A program made the translations under genes and the position numbers. A DNA stretch of 64,000 nucleotides from Psychrobacter sp. Cmf 22.2 (lineage in GTDB: Bacteria; Pseudomonadota; Gammaproteobacteria; Pseudomonadales; Moraxellaceae): positions 186,001 through 250,000 of the forward strand of contig NZ_MRYA01000001.1 of the NCBI RefSeq assembly GCF_001921745.1, read 5' to 3'. Of this stretch, positions 47,548 to 57,278 are shown piece by piece; the first letter of the stretch is position 1, and every line of letters starts with the position of its first letter. The notes beneath the pieces were generated by a model that did not search any database, was not told the origin of the DNA, and saw only the letters and a list, made by a program, of their open reading frames with translations.

Positions 47548-48252
47548 TCATTTTTTGCGATAAATTTTCCAAACGCCATTGTCTGCTAATGGATTGTTAT
47601 AAGCATCGTTACGGCGCTTACGCGGTGTCTGTCTACTATCGACGACTTTGAAATCAGGCAACGCATGGACGATAAGACCGGTACGATAAAAGCGTACGCG
47701 CTCAGGCTCCATCATCTCACCCTTACTATCGCGGCAAAATACATAAGCACGTAGGTCAATAAACTCACGATGCGCCACCAATCTTGCCTCGTCATCGTTA
47801 TCAAATACTGCTGACATGCGCACAATTTCCTCAGCACTATAATCGCCGCATTTATCAGTCAGTGCGCCGACCGAGCCAAAGCTTTTGGATTCTTTGGCTC
47901 GGGTTTTGGTCAGATGCAGGCGCTGCACATGATAAATAAACTGCGGTATCTCAAGGCTGGCTGGCAGTGGTAGGTAGTCAGGTGGTAGGTTGGCTGCTGG
48001 ATAAAAAGCCATCGCACGCTCAAGCAAAGTTTGCCAACGCTGCTGGTATGCTTGGACTTCTGCTAAGTTACCTTCGTAAATAGGCATGTCGCGGATTTGA
48101 CGTAAAATGTCAGGCGGAAACTGCTCGTCACGAAACTTAGCAATGTCTTCTTGCAGCGTTGATAGCAAAACCTTGGCGTGTTTTTTGCCATCTTTTGACG
48201 TAGGGTTGTCAATATAGTCTGGGGCGACAAAGGGCGCTGAGCGTCTAGACAT
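47548..48252 (-). CDS. Hypothetical protein
   Basis: A 234-residue, basic, soluble protein that I do not recognise. It has a helical first half (KVLLSTLQEDIAKFRDEQFP, LAEVQAYQQRWQTLLERAM), a Pro/Leu-rich middle, then HREFIDLRAYVFCRDSKGE and a Lys/Arg-rich end (RQTPRKRRNDAYNN). Two cysteines only; no signal peptide, helix or known motif. It lies 62 bases upstream of the antiporter gene on the same strand and may be co-transcribed with it. The weak ribosome site leaves the start uncertain. Confidence 0.65.
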   Translation of the reverse strand: MSRRSAPFVAPDYIDNPTSKDGKKHAKVLLSTLQEDIAKFRDEQFPPDILRQIRDMPIYEGNLAEVQAYQQRWQTLLERAMAFYPAANLPPDYLPLPASLEIPQFIYHVQRLHLTKTRAKESKSFGSVGALTDKCGDYSAEEIVRMSAVFDNDDEARLVAHREFIDLRAYVFCRDSKGEMMEPERVRFYRTGLIVHALPDFKVVDSRQTPRKRRNDAYNNPLADNGVWKIYRKK

Positions 48253-48429
48253 AGGATTATATCGTCAATAAGTAGGTTAAAAAATACTAATAAGTCTGCT
48301 TACCAATGTCAATTAGTATACTAAATAGTGGTTTATTATAGTTATTATAAACACATAAACCGCTTTAAGTTTAATTTGTTTAATGATTATAGTATTACAA
48401 GCTATGATGTTAAGGCTTTTATTAGATAG

Positions 48430-48732
48430 ATGAGATGCACTGTGATGCTAAAGTTTTTAAAGCGACAAAAACAAGATACTTGGATTGTTACTACGCTAAG
48501 AATTTCTATACGCTTTATAATTTTGGGTTTTGTCCTAGCGTTTGGATTTGTGTCGATTATGGCATCAAACATGGGCCCAGCTTATCTACCTGATGTGTGC
48601 AATGGCTGTTTAGATTTATGGATTAGAGTGACGTTGTTAGGTCTTGGGCTACTGGTTTGGGTCATGACTCTAGTTTGGTCAATTTGGCTTATATTACGTC
48701 ACATTTATCGTTGTATTAGACGTAATCAATAA
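48430..48732 (+). CDS. Small membrane protein, hypothetical
   Basis: A 100-residue protein with a basic N-terminus, one hydrophobic helix at about residues 29-49, a short loop with two cysteines (DVCNGCLDL) and a second long helix at about 60-92 ending RHIYRCIRR. Both ends would be cytoplasmic. No family recognised. An alternative ATG at 48445 removes five residues. It is divergent from the preceding minus-strand gene and converges on the metal exporter without a terminator. Confidence 0.55.
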   Translation: MRCTVMLKFLKRQKQDTWIVTTLRISIRFIILGFVLAFGFVSIMASNMGPAYLPDVCNGCLDLWIRVTLLGLGLLVWVMTLVWSIWLILRHIYRCIRRNQ

Positions 48733-48794
48733 TAGAATACGTCTATACCTTCTACAATTCTTCGATCTAACGGCTCCTAATTGATTATTCGTTA

Positions 48795-49964
48795 CTAATG
48801 ACTATGCCCAATATGACTATTACTATCTATAGGACGTTCTGAGACATTACAAACCAGTGCATCGCTATGGGTGCTGGTCTGCGGGTGCGATAAGCTTTCA
48901 ACCTGAATGGTGGCATGATGAATACCAAGCGCTAACAAACCTTGTTCAAGACTAGCAATCAATACACTGGCATCCGAGATTCTCATATCCCCATCGACCA
49001 TCACATGGCAAGATAGCGCATTTAGCCCGCTGGTGATGCTCCAGACATGCAGGTCATGGACTTGTTTCACTTGTGGATGGGCAAGCAGCTTATCTTCAAC
49101 ATCGACCAGCGATATGCCTTCTGGCGTGCCCTCCATCAAGATATGTACCGAATCACGTACAACACGATAACCGCTTACTAAGATAAGTATGGCGACAATG
49201 ACAGACGCTGCTGCATCCGCCCAAACCCAACCAAACCCCATCATTAATAAGGCGGCAATAATAGCGGCAACTGATCCCAGCAGATCACTTAATACATGCA
49301 AGTAAGCGCTTTGCATATTGAGGTTGACAGGCTCTTTTGTGTCAGAACTTTTAGCTTTTACATGGTCTTCATTTGATCCATGACTGTGCGCGTGCCCATC
49401 GCCACTGCTACTACCACGATGCATCAGCCAAGCGACCAAGATATTGACTAGCATACCGATGGTCGCGACGATTAGCATACCTTGGGTGGCAATCTCTGGC
49501 GGTGAGTTAAAGCGTTTGATCGCTTCATAAAAAATCATCAAGGCGATAATCACCAGCGTCGCACCATTAACTGTGGCTACGATAATCTCAAAGCGTTTAT
49601 AACCAAAAGTTTTTTGATGGGTGGCTGTTTTTTCGCCGATTTTAAATGCCATTAAGGTTGCACCAAGTGCAATGGCATCGCTTAGCATGTGACCTGCATC
49701 AGATAATAGTGCCAAACTGCCAGTTAGTAGGCCACCAATCGCCTCAATAAACATATAACCTGTAATAATCACAAAGCTAATCAGTAACGTGCGTTGATAG
49801 CCTTTGGTATCTCGCGGTGCGGTAGTTTGCTTTAAGTGTTCATCATGATCGTGAGTATCTTGATTGTCAGGAGTATAGTTACTATCGTCATTTTTATACA
49901 CATCAATAGGCTTACTTGGAGGCAAGTGCTTCTTTTGCTTATGATTGGGATCTTCTTGACTCAT
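48795..49964 (-). CDS. Cation diffusion facilitator (CzcD/ZitB type) metal exporter
   Basis: A 389-residue inner-membrane protein with six helices exporting Zn2+, Co2+ or Cd2+ in exchange for protons. The metal site HxxxD appears twice: LSDAGHMLSDAIALG in helix 2 and LHVLSDLLGSVAA in helix 5. A His-rich cytoplasmic loop (DGHAHSHGSNEDH) and a His-rich N-terminus (HDHDEH) are metal-collecting regions, and the end reads SHIGHSH. The C-terminal domain has LHVWSITSGLNALSCHV. The ATG at 49964 is preferred to the TTG at 49976. About 45 residues precede helix 1. Confidence 0.93.
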   Translation of the reverse strand: MSQEDPNHKQKKHLPPSKPIDVYKNDDSNYTPDNQDTHDHDEHLKQTTAPRDTKGYQRTLLISFVIITGYMFIEAIGGLLTGSLALLSDAGHMLSDAIALGATLMAFKIGEKTATHQKTFGYKRFEIIVATVNGATLVIIALMIFYEAIKRFNSPPEIATQGMLIVATIGMLVNILVAWLMHRGSSSGDGHAHSHGSNEDHVKAKSSDTKEPVNLNMQSAYLHVLSDLLGSVAAIIAALLMMGFGWVWADAAASVIVAILILVSGYRVVRDSVHILMEGTPEGISLVDVEDKLLAHPQVKQVHDLHVWSITSGLNALSCHVMVDGDMRISDASVLIASLEQGLLALGIHHATIQVESLSHPQTSTHSDALVCNVSERPIDSNSHIGHSH

Positions 49965-50079
49965 AACGTTACTCAAATTTATTAAGATTTATAGTAAATA
50001 ACTTCAAGGACTAATGATAAATCTAACATAGTCGAGTATTAGAAGCTGTAACGACGAGGTAAAAATGAAGCCAGTAAGC

Positions 50080-50215
50080 TATAGTCGATTCACTGTAAAA
50101 ATGACATAGTGCTACTGGTATAAATTTTCCTTGCATGCTGTTATCACAGAGGCTGCGCAAAATTCATTCCAGTAGCACTCTTCAATTTATAACCATGTTA
50201 TTTTGAATTGACTAT
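50080..50215. mobile_element. Small intergenic inverted-repeat element, copy B (MITE-like)
   Basis: 136 bases bounded by TATAGTCGATTCA and its near-perfect inverse TGAATTGACTATA (12 of 13). Inside, AGTGCTACTGG (50108-50118) and CCAGTAGCACT (50168-50178) form a second, perfect inverted repeat. The left core matches copy A at 18.4 kb. Ends in TA as a TA target duplication would. No coding capacity. Lies between the metal exporter and priA. Confidence 0.6.
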
Positions 50216-50271
50216 ACGTTTAGTAGCCTAAGAATAATAAGAGGAAACGGTGATAAGTTTGAGGTGTAAGC

Positions 50272-52545
50272 CTACCAGCCAATAGGATCAATATCTAAAG
50301 TCAGTTTTAGGTATTTGGCGCTGGGCAGAGCCAGTACTGGTTGCCACCAGTGACTTAATACATGGTGGAGCTGCTGGCGCTCTTTGGCGAGCAGGAGTAG
50401 CTGCGCATGGTAGCGACTGTTTTTTTTACTCATAGGTGCATCGATGGGACCTAATACTGCCAAGTTGTGGTTACTCGGCAAAATAGCGATGGCATCTTTA
50501 AGTACTTGCATGGTAGCGGCAAGGGTTTTGCCTTCACAGCGAATCAACGCGGCATGGGTGTAAGGCGGCAGTCCCATTATTTTGCGCTCTTGCAATAGCT
50601 CACGTGCAAATGATTGATAACCGTCTTTTACCAATTTTAATAATAAGTCGTTGTCGGGCTGCAATGTTTGAATCAGCACGCGTCCTGCTTTGTTGCCACG
50701 TCCTGCTCGTCCTGCTACCTGAATCATCAGCTGCGCAGTATGCTCAGGAGAGCGAAAATCCGCGGATAAAAAGCCGCGATCGGCATTGGGTAAGCATACA
50801 AGAGTGACGTTGGGAAAATGATGACCTTTGGCGACCATTTGCGTGCCAACCAATATGGCAGGATTGCCTTGATTAATACGCTGATAAATATTTTCCCAGC
50901 TGTCTTTGCGCCGTGTGGTATCGCGATCGATTTGAATAATCGGGTACAGCTCTTTGCTGGTTTGCGGATTGGCAAAAATCGCGTGCAAATTTTCGCTTAA
51001 CCTTGTCGTACCTATACCTTTGGCATCCAAGTTTTGACTGCCACAATCAGGGCACACGGTTGGAATATAAGCTTGCCAGTCGCAGTGATGGCATTTTAGA
51101 TATGAGCTATGTTGAGACTGACTATTATAATGAACAGTCAGATGGGCGTCGCAGCGTGGACAATCTGCTTGCCAGCCGCAAGCTTCGCATAATAAGACAG
51201 GTGCATAGCCGCGCCGGTTTAGGAACACCAATACTTGATCGCCAGCCTCTAGTGTCTGCCGTATTGCCCTAATCATGGCGTCTGTCAGCCCCGTATCGTA
51301 GCGTGCGCCATCGTCTGTCGTCTGTTGATGCGTACTTTGCAAGCGCGCATCAATAAGCTGCATGGGCGCAGGCTTGGCATTACCTGGTCGTGTTCGAAGC
51401 TGGCACTCTACCAGTTTGCCATCATCGACCAGTTTTAGATGTTCAAGAGAAGGAGTGGCGGTACCAAGTATGACTGGAATATTGTATTGTACACCGCGGT
51501 AGAGCGCGACGTCAGCGGCATGATAGCGCAAGGTATCTTGTTGTTTATACGAGCCATCATGCGCCTCGTCAACGACGATCAGCCCCAAGTTAGCAAAGGG
51601 GTAGAGCACTGCTGAGCGCGTACCAATGATGATTTGGGCGTGTCCTGTGCGGCAGTCTTGCCAGCCTTGCAGACGGTGAGTATTGTTCATACCAGAATGC
51701 AGCAACACAATATGAGCAGCAAAGCGACTGGCAAAACGGGCGCGTGTCTGCGGTGTCAAGCCAATCTCTGGCACCAAAATTAAAACCTGTTTCCCTGCCT
51801 CGAGTACCGCTTGCATGACTTGTAAATACACTTCAGTCTTACCACTGCCCGTAATGCCATTTAATAAAAAACCTGTGTAGCGCTGAGCTTGATGAGTAGC
51901 GATGATAGCGCTGACCGCCTGCTGCTGTTCTTCATTTAGATCAAGCGGCATTTTTGCTAATGTAACAGGAGACGGCGCTTGTTTTGGCTCAATATAGCGC
52001 TCAATCAGACCTTTTTCTTCTAATGTCCTTAAAAAGGCGCGCTCCATACCTTCTAATAACAGTACGTCTTCACTAGCACCGCGCGCGCCATGTAGCTTGA
52101 GCATATCAAACTGCTGCTTTTGTTTTTTTGCATTAGCATGAAAGTCATCGTCGCTTACATGCGGCAAAATCCGCCAGTGCGTAATCAGTAAGTCCAGCGG
52201 CTTGCCTTGACGCACTAGGCTTGGCAGGATAACAGCCAAAACATCACCGAGCGGGTAGTGATAATAACGCGCAAGCCAATAGGCAAGCTTTAACATACTG
52301 ACATCTAAAATAGGTTCAGCATCTAGGCATTTATTGATGGGTTTAAGCTTACCGCTAGGCACACTGCTATCAGCTTCAGCGATATGAGCGATTACAATAC
52401 CGATTAGGGTTTGACGACCAAATGACACCTCGACACGGCTACCAATCTGAGGCAAAGGCACGTTTGATGAGGCGTTGCTATCTGTTGATACGCTATAGTC
52501 AAATACCCGATAAAGGGGCACGGGTAGAGCAACTTGTACCAACAT
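50272..52545 (-). CDS. priA: Primosomal helicase PriA
   Basis: A 757-residue replication-restart helicase. The N-terminal DNA-binding part begins VQVALPVPLYRVFDYSV. Walker A is GITGSGKT (230-237), the Walker B box is DEAHDGSYKQQ, and an eight-cysteine zinc module starts at CEACGWQADCPRCDAHL and continues with CHHCDW and CPDCGS. Motifs V and VI include GTQMVAKGHHFPNV and QVAGRAGR. The ATG at 52545 directly follows AGGGGTGCATTTT and matches the usual N-terminus; the GTG three codons earlier is part of that ribosome site. Confidence 0.97.
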   Translation of the reverse strand: MLVQVALPVPLYRVFDYSVSTDSNASSNVPLPQIGSRVEVSFGRQTLIGIVIAHIAEADSSVPSGKLKPINKCLDAEPILDVSMLKLAYWLARYYHYPLGDVLAVILPSLVRQGKPLDLLITHWRILPHVSDDDFHANAKKQKQQFDMLKLHGARGASEDVLLLEGMERAFLRTLEEKGLIERYIEPKQAPSPVTLAKMPLDLNEEQQQAVSAIIATHQAQRYTGFLLNGITGSGKTEVYLQVMQAVLEAGKQVLILVPEIGLTPQTRARFASRFAAHIVLLHSGMNNTHRLQGWQDCRTGHAQIIIGTRSAVLYPFANLGLIVVDEAHDGSYKQQDTLRYHAADVALYRGVQYNIPVILGTATPSLEHLKLVDDGKLVECQLRTRPGNAKPAPMQLIDARLQSTHQQTTDDGARYDTGLTDAMIRAIRQTLEAGDQVLVFLNRRGYAPVLLCEACGWQADCPRCDAHLTVHYNSQSQHSSYLKCHHCDWQAYIPTVCPDCGSQNLDAKGIGTTRLSENLHAIFANPQTSKELYPIIQIDRDTTRRKDSWENIYQRINQGNPAILVGTQMVAKGHHFPNVTLVCLPNADRGFLSADFRSPEHTAQLMIQVAGRAGRGNKAGRVLIQTLQPDNDLLLKLVKDGYQSFARELLQERKIMGLPPYTHAALIRCEGKTLAATMQVLKDAIAILPSNHNLAVLGPIDAPMSKKNSRYHAQLLLLAKERQQLHHVLSHWWQPVLALPSAKYLKLTLDIDPIGW

Positions 52546-52646
52546 AAAATGCACCCCTAGCTTTTTGATATATAGCTTTTAAATTAAATTTTTAGATATG
52601 TAGCGTTTAGCTATTTAGATTATGATATTGAGAAGAAGGATGGCAA

Positions 52647-52674
52647 TAAGCCCAAATAAACATATTTGGGCTTA
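52647..52674 (-). terminator. Hairpin after ridA, possible terminator
   Basis: A perfect 12-bp stem TAAGCCCAAATA / TATTTGGGCTTA (52647-52658, 52663-52674) with a four-base loop. The T-tract on either side is short. It separates ridA from priA. Confidence 0.5.
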
Positions 52675-52752
52675 CTCTATGGTTATCTTTTTAAAAGCAT
52701 GTTTTTTGACTTAATCATTTAAGCATTAAGTCAAAAAATATAGCAGTTTATT

Positions 52753-53133
52753 TTATTCAATATATAAAATGGCTTCAATCTCAACGACGCCACCCTTTGG
52801 TAGGGCAGCAACCTGTACGGCAGCACGGGCTGGGTATGGCTCGCTTAAGTTTTCGACAAAGACCTCATTAAGGACAGCAAAGTCATTTAAGTCAGTCAAG
52901 GATACGTTAAACTTTACCACGTCGCTTAAGCTACCACCGGCAGCTTCACAAACGGCTTTTAGGTTAGCAAATACTTGCTTTGCTTGCGCTTCAAATCCGT
53001 CACGTAATTCCATCGTTTTAGGGTCAAAACCAAGCTGGCCTGAGATATATACGGTATTACCGACTTTTACGGCTTGTGAATAGGTGCCAACAGCTGCTGG
53101 GGCTTTATCAGTTTGGATGGTTTGACGGCTCAT
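52753..53133 (-). CDS. ridA: RidA family reactive intermediate (enamine/imine) deaminase
   Basis: A 126-residue member of the YjgF/YER057c/UK114 family that hydrolyses 2-aminoacrylate and related enamines formed by PLP enzymes. Signatures are [26 protein letters not shown], the [17 protein letters not shown] segment with the substrate-binding arginine, and the final VEIEAILY. The start at 53133 is fixed by AAGGAT; a start 13 codons earlier has no site. In many gammaproteobacteria ridA lies beside spoT, as here. Confidence 0.95.
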   Translation of the reverse strand: MSRQTIQTDKAPAAVGTYSQAVKVGNTVYISGQLGFDPKTMELRDGFEAQAKQVFANLKAVCEAAGGSLSDVVKFNVSLTDLNDFAVLNEVFVENLSEPYPARAAVQVAALPKGGVVEIEAILYIE

Positions 53134-53258
53134 ATTATATCCTTGTCTTATTTTTACTGGTTTAGTTTGCAAGAGTTTTTGCTAGAAGCTAGCAGGAGAG
53201 TCTAGCATTGTTTTAGATTTTTTTAAATTCATACAAAGAGTAACGCACGCTTATACGC

Positions 53259-55445
53259 TTATAGCTGGTATAAACGCACGATATTGGGAAAGCCAAGTAA
53301 AGAGCGCAGTTCACGAATACCTTGGGCCAAATGATCGCGGCTACGGACAATAACATGAACGATGGTGTCGCTGCTACGTACATCGACAGTTTCGACACCG
53401 ATATTGAGCTGACGCAAGTGGTAGATGACTTCACTGATTTGTTCATCGCTAAGAGCGATAGACAGCTTTAAGTAAGCTGGGAAACGAATCTTTCCATTTT
53501 GCTCTTCTTCTTCACTTTGTTTGATCGCTTTATCCCTACGCCAGCGTAACTGTATGACCTGATAAGGATTGTCTTTACGGATATCATCAAGCGAGAAGCA
53601 CTTATGACGATGGACGACCAGACCATGACGTGATAGATGTCCGACGATAGGGTCTCCATAGATAGGATGACAACAATTGGCAAAATCAATCTCAACACCA
53701 GCAGCATTTGCAATCAGCTGCTGCGGTTGTACCATGCCATTGTGGTGTCGTTGAGCCTGTAAGTTGCTGACCTCATCACTGAACAAACGTGACACTACAA
53801 GCTGCGGTAGTAGAGTGCCAGAGCTTATTTGTTCAAAAAGAGCACTTTTCTCTGGCAAGCCGCGCCATTCAATAAGGTTTTGCCAGTCGCTATCCGTCAA
53901 GTCGTCGAGGTTTTTTTGGTAGGTTTTTAGTGCGCGATCCAAAGCCTGTTGACCATGATGCTGTTTATCAGCTGCGGATAAGTCTTTAAACCAACGTAAT
54001 ATCTCTTCACGGGCTTTATTGGTAACGACAAACCCAAGCCATTCAGCTTTTGGTTCTGAGTGACTATTGACTTCGATTTCGACCAGCTGGCCGTTTTTGA
54101 CTACGGTACCCAGTTTGGCTTTTTTGCCATCGATATTGGCTCCGACTGCCACATTACCGACCATAGGGCCCACAGCGTAAGCAAAGTCTAGTGCTGTTGC
54201 CCCTTGCGGTAGCTCATAGGCACGGCCTTGCGGACTATAGCAAATGATTTTGCTAGAATGCAGATAATCCATCAGCTCGTTAATGGTAGAAACAGCCGCG
54301 GTGAAGTCAGGACTGTTTTCATCTAAGGTTTCTTCATCGACCAAGTCTTTCATGTTGCGTAATGAGGCTTGAATGACAGATCGACTTACATCAGATGCAT
54401 GTTCTGCTCCGATAACCCCAAGTCTGGCTGCATTTTGCATCTGTTTGGTCAAGATAGTGACTTTTACAAAATCATTATCACGTTCATAAATCAAGGTGAG
54501 TGATTGATTACCGCCAGGTAATGGTCTGCGTATATTGTCCTCAATATGTGAGTCGTCGATCTGATACTTTTTGATCAAGTAATACGCCAGCTTGTCACAA
54601 GCTTCTATATTGTCCAGCACAATCTCAAACGCATAATGGCGAAGTAGGGCATTGATTTCACCGCGATTGCGGAAAAATTGTCGGTATATAACCACACGAT
54701 TATCTAATACCTTTACATGACCGCCAAGCCCTAGATTATTGAGGACTATAGTCAAATAACGATGGATGGCCTCTCTTTGAAAATTACGTCCTAGACCGTG
54801 CTGTAACAATTTATCAGATAACTTATTATACATGTCAGAATTAAGGTTGCGATAACACAAGACTTCAATGTAATCAGCAATATCATTAAGACCCATCAAG
54901 CGTGCGAATGGCACATAAAAATCTAAGGTCTCTTGGGCAGTAGCGCGCTGCTTTTCAGGGCGAACCGCATCAAGCGTAGACATATTGTGCAGACGGTCGG
55001 CAAGCTTAATGATTAGCACGCGTGGATCATTTAAAGTTGCAGTGAGGATTTTATGAAAAGTAGCTGCTTTGTTTTGCTGCTTATTATGAGTAGAGGACTT
55101 AAGCTTGGTGACGCCATCGACCAGTCTTGCAACGACCTTGCCATATCGCTGTTCAATCTGCTCATCACTAACTTCTGTGTCCTCGACCGTATCATGCAAG
55201 ATTGCTGCAATGATAGTATCTCGATCTAGCCGAAAGCCGGCCAATATCTCAGCGACCGCTATGGGATGAGTAATATAAGGCTCACCTGATTTGCGCCGGT
55301 CTTTTATGTGCGCAACATCGCCAAAGGCACAAGCATCTATAATGTCGTGACGCTCAGCTGCACATAAATACCCAACCGAACGCAGTAAATTATACTGAGC
55401 TTCATCAACCAGATGGTGACTGAGTTTGGGTAGGGTTTGGCTCAT
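53259..55445 (-). CDS. spoT: SpoT-type (p)ppGpp hydrolase with degenerate synthetase domain
   Basis: A 728-residue RelA/SpoT homologue. The hydrolase site is intact: H60 (YITHPIAVA), H84-D85 and E88-D89 (ILHDTVEDT), D150 (IKLADRLHNMS). The synthetase region (about 240-350) is far from consensus: GYQSLHT reads GGNQSLTLIY and the EVQIRT motif with its catalytic glutamate reads VTILTKQM. TGS (about 405-465) and a C-terminal ACT domain follow. A hydrolase-only role is likely, as reported for Acinetobacter SpoT. AGGATC precedes the ATG. Downstream of rpoZ and gmk, the classical order. Confidence 0.92.
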   Translation of the reverse strand: MSQTLPKLSHHLVDEAQYNLLRSVGYLCAAERHDIIDACAFGDVAHIKDRRKSGEPYITHPIAVAEILAGFRLDRDTIIAAILHDTVEDTEVSDEQIEQRYGKVVARLVDGVTKLKSSTHNKQQNKAATFHKILTATLNDPRVLIIKLADRLHNMSTLDAVRPEKQRATAQETLDFYVPFARLMGLNDIADYIEVLCYRNLNSDMYNKLSDKLLQHGLGRNFQREAIHRYLTIVLNNLGLGGHVKVLDNRVVIYRQFFRNRGEINALLRHYAFEIVLDNIEACDKLAYYLIKKYQIDDSHIEDNIRRPLPGGNQSLTLIYERDNDFVKVTILTKQMQNAARLGVIGAEHASDVSRSVIQASLRNMKDLVDEETLDENSPDFTAAVSTINELMDYLHSSKIICYSPQGRAYELPQGATALDFAYAVGPMVGNVAVGANIDGKKAKLGTVVKNGQLVEIEVNSHSEPKAEWLGFVVTNKAREEILRWFKDLSAADKQHHGQQALDRALKTYQKNLDDLTDSDWQNLIEWRGLPEKSALFEQISSGTLLPQLVVSRLFSDEVSNLQAQRHHNGMVQPQQLIANAAGVEIDFANCCHPIYGDPIVGHLSRHGLVVHRHKCFSLDDIRKDNPYQVIQLRWRRDKAIKQSEEEEQNGKIRFPAYLKLSIALSDEQISEVIYHLRQLNIGVETVDVRSSDTIVHVIVRSRDHLAQGIRELRSLLGFPNIVRLYQL

Positions 55446-55914
55446 AGAGTGGCGATCCTATTGTTCGTTACATGACTGGTAGTTAATGCTGAACCAGTTT
55501 TAATGCATCTGATGACTTAATGCTATATATATGGGTGGGACGATGGTAGCAGCGAGAATTATATTTATAAAGAGTAGTTAAGCCACAAACTCTTCATTCT
55601 CTGTTTTCTTGGTTGCAACGCCACCCTCTAATTAATCTTAAATTGCGCTGAATGTCAACTACTAAGCACATAGACAGTTTAAAAACTTTTAAGCTGTAAT
55701 AATGGTTAAATGCTGTTTGCAAATATATTTTGTTAACAATCGTTTAGAAAAATATGGCCAGTATAAACGGCAAAAACCACAGCATGACACTGTGGTTTTC
55801 CTGTGGTTCTATTAGGGCTTTTATTATTGAGTCTTTGTTATAGCGTCTGATTTGAGCTTTAGTACAGATTATATGGCAATCGCTCAGACAAAAACAAGAC
55901 TGTACTGCATAACT
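55446..55914. other. Gap between rpoZ and spoT
   Basis: 469 bases with the rpoZ terminator at 55772-55799 and no supported gene. In enterobacteria rpoZ and spoT are almost adjacent, so spoT probably has its own promoter here. Confidence 0.5.
55772..55799 (-). terminator. Rho-independent terminator after rpoZ
   Basis: On the minus strand a perfect 10-bp stem AAAACCACAG / CTGTGGTTTT (55773-55782, 55790-55799) with a seven-base loop, ending in TTTTT. Confidence 0.75.
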
Positions 55915-56175
55915 CTAGAAGCTATGATCGCCTGATAATGCTAAATCCAGTGAGCTTGTAGCAAAATTATGCTCCGGCTGGTTTAGGATGTCACGCGTAA
56001 TCTTGCCAGCGGCAATTTCACGTAATGCCAATACTGTCGGCTTATCGTTGTCGACTTCTACTAAAGGTTCAGCAATACCTTTTGCTAGCTGACGAGCGCG
56101 TTTACTGGCAACCAATACCAATTCAAAGCGATTATCAACATTCTCTAAACAATCTTCAATCGTTACTCGTGCCAT
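55915..56175 (-). CDS. rpoZ: RNA polymerase omega subunit
   Basis: An 86-residue protein with the omega signature [21 protein letters not shown] and [11 protein letters not shown], then [13 protein letters not shown]. It stabilises the beta-prime subunit and forms part of the ppGpp site 1 in proteobacteria, which ties it to the neighbouring spoT. GAGGTAG precedes the ATG. It lies 170 bases downstream of gmk. Confidence 0.97.
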   Translation of the reverse strand: MARVTIEDCLENVDNRFELVLVASKRARQLAKGIAEPLVEVDNDKPTVLALREIAAGKITRDILNQPEHNFATSSLDLALSGDHSF

Positions 56176-56345
56176 AAATAGCTACCTCGGTTGTTTTTAT
56201 CAGTAACGAACATGGCTCGCCACTCAATAAAAATAGTATCAAAAATATAAGGGATAACAACTGGCTATTATAGCATTTATTTACCCAAGCGCGCAGTTGC
56301 TTTTTACGTCCCGTATTTTAAACGCTATAGAGTTAAATATTCGAC

Positions 56346-56975
56346 TTATGATTGGTCAGCTGGGTCTAATAATAAGTTTGTGATAACGCGGCTATAACGC
56401 TGCTGTTGTCGTCTTAGCGTTTGTCTATCGGCTACGATGATAGATTTTAGCTCTGTTAATGCCACCTCAAAATTGTCATTGATCACCACATAGTCAGCAT
56501 GTACATATTGTGACATCTCATTGACTGAGCCTGCTAAACGCTGTTCAATGACATCGTTGCTGTCTGTTGCGCGTGTTGATAGACGCTGACGTAACGTCGC
56601 TACGCTTGGTGGTAAGATAAACACCATGATTGCTTCAGCAAATATCTTTTTGACTTGCAGCGCTCCTTGCCAATCAATCTCCAAGATAACATCGACGCCT
56701 GCTTCTAACTGCGTACGCACGCTTTGCTCTGAGGTACCATAATAGTTGCCAAATACTTCTGCATGCTCCAAAAACTGACCTTCAGCGATAGCTTTAGTAA
56801 AAACATCGACACTAGTAAAGTGATAATGATGACCGTCAATTTCCCCAGGTCGCGGCTGACGGGTAGTATGAGAGACACTGACAGTCAGATCGTTGGTGGT
56901 AGCAAGTAACTGTTTGACCAGTGAGGTCTTGCCAGTACCAGAGGCTGCAGTAATAATAAACAATGAACCTGTCAT
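56346..56975 (-). CDS. gmk: Guanylate kinase
   Basis: A 209-residue nucleoside monophosphate kinase converting GMP to GDP. The P-loop ASGTGKTS is at 11-18. [19 protein letters not shown] is the GMP-binding region, and [13 protein letters not shown] and IFILPPS-like stretches follow. GDP and GTP made here are the substrates of the stringent response governed by spoT downstream. The start at 56975 is fixed by AGGAC and the family N-terminus; a 36-codon longer frame upstream is hydrophobic and unsupported. Confidence 0.96.
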   Translation of the reverse strand: MTGSLFIITAASGTGKTSLVKQLLATTNDLTVSVSHTTRQPRPGEIDGHHYHFTSVDVFTKAIAEGQFLEHAEVFGNYYGTSEQSVRTQLEAGVDVILEIDWQGALQVKKIFAEAIMVFILPPSVATLRQRLSTRATDSNDVIEQRLAGSVNEMSQYVHADYVVINDNFEVALTELKSIIVADRQTLRRQQQRYSRVITNLLLDPADQS

Positions 56976-57278
56976 ACAGTGTGTCCTAGTAATAAATGAG
57001 TAATCAAATAAGTAAGCAGATAAAGACTGGTAAAAAAAGAAAATGCCATCATGTAAAACGATAGCAAGTACGACTAATAACAATTACGTCTACTTTAATA
57101 ATTATAAACTGCTTTTGATATCGTCGTATTGATGAGTAAACCTGTCAACGTTATGACGATTGCGACTATGGTATTTTAGAAGGCAATAAAAGCAAATTAT
57201 GCTAAAGTAGCGTATTGTTCCACTCTAATTTTTTGAATTCAAGTTTAGAATCTAAATTATCTAATGATAGGCCGTCTT
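56976..57278. other. Divergent intergenic region gmk / ispH
   Basis: About 303 AT-rich bases with short palindromes (TTGAATTCAA at 57233-57242) but no gene or recognised regulatory motif. Expected to hold both promoters. Confidence 0.45.

Noticed and set aside
52702..52738. 14-bp perfect inverted repeat between ridA and priA
   Set aside because: The T-run is on the 5' arm and the A-run on the 3' arm in both transcription directions, the reverse of a terminator; kept only as an unexplained palindrome.
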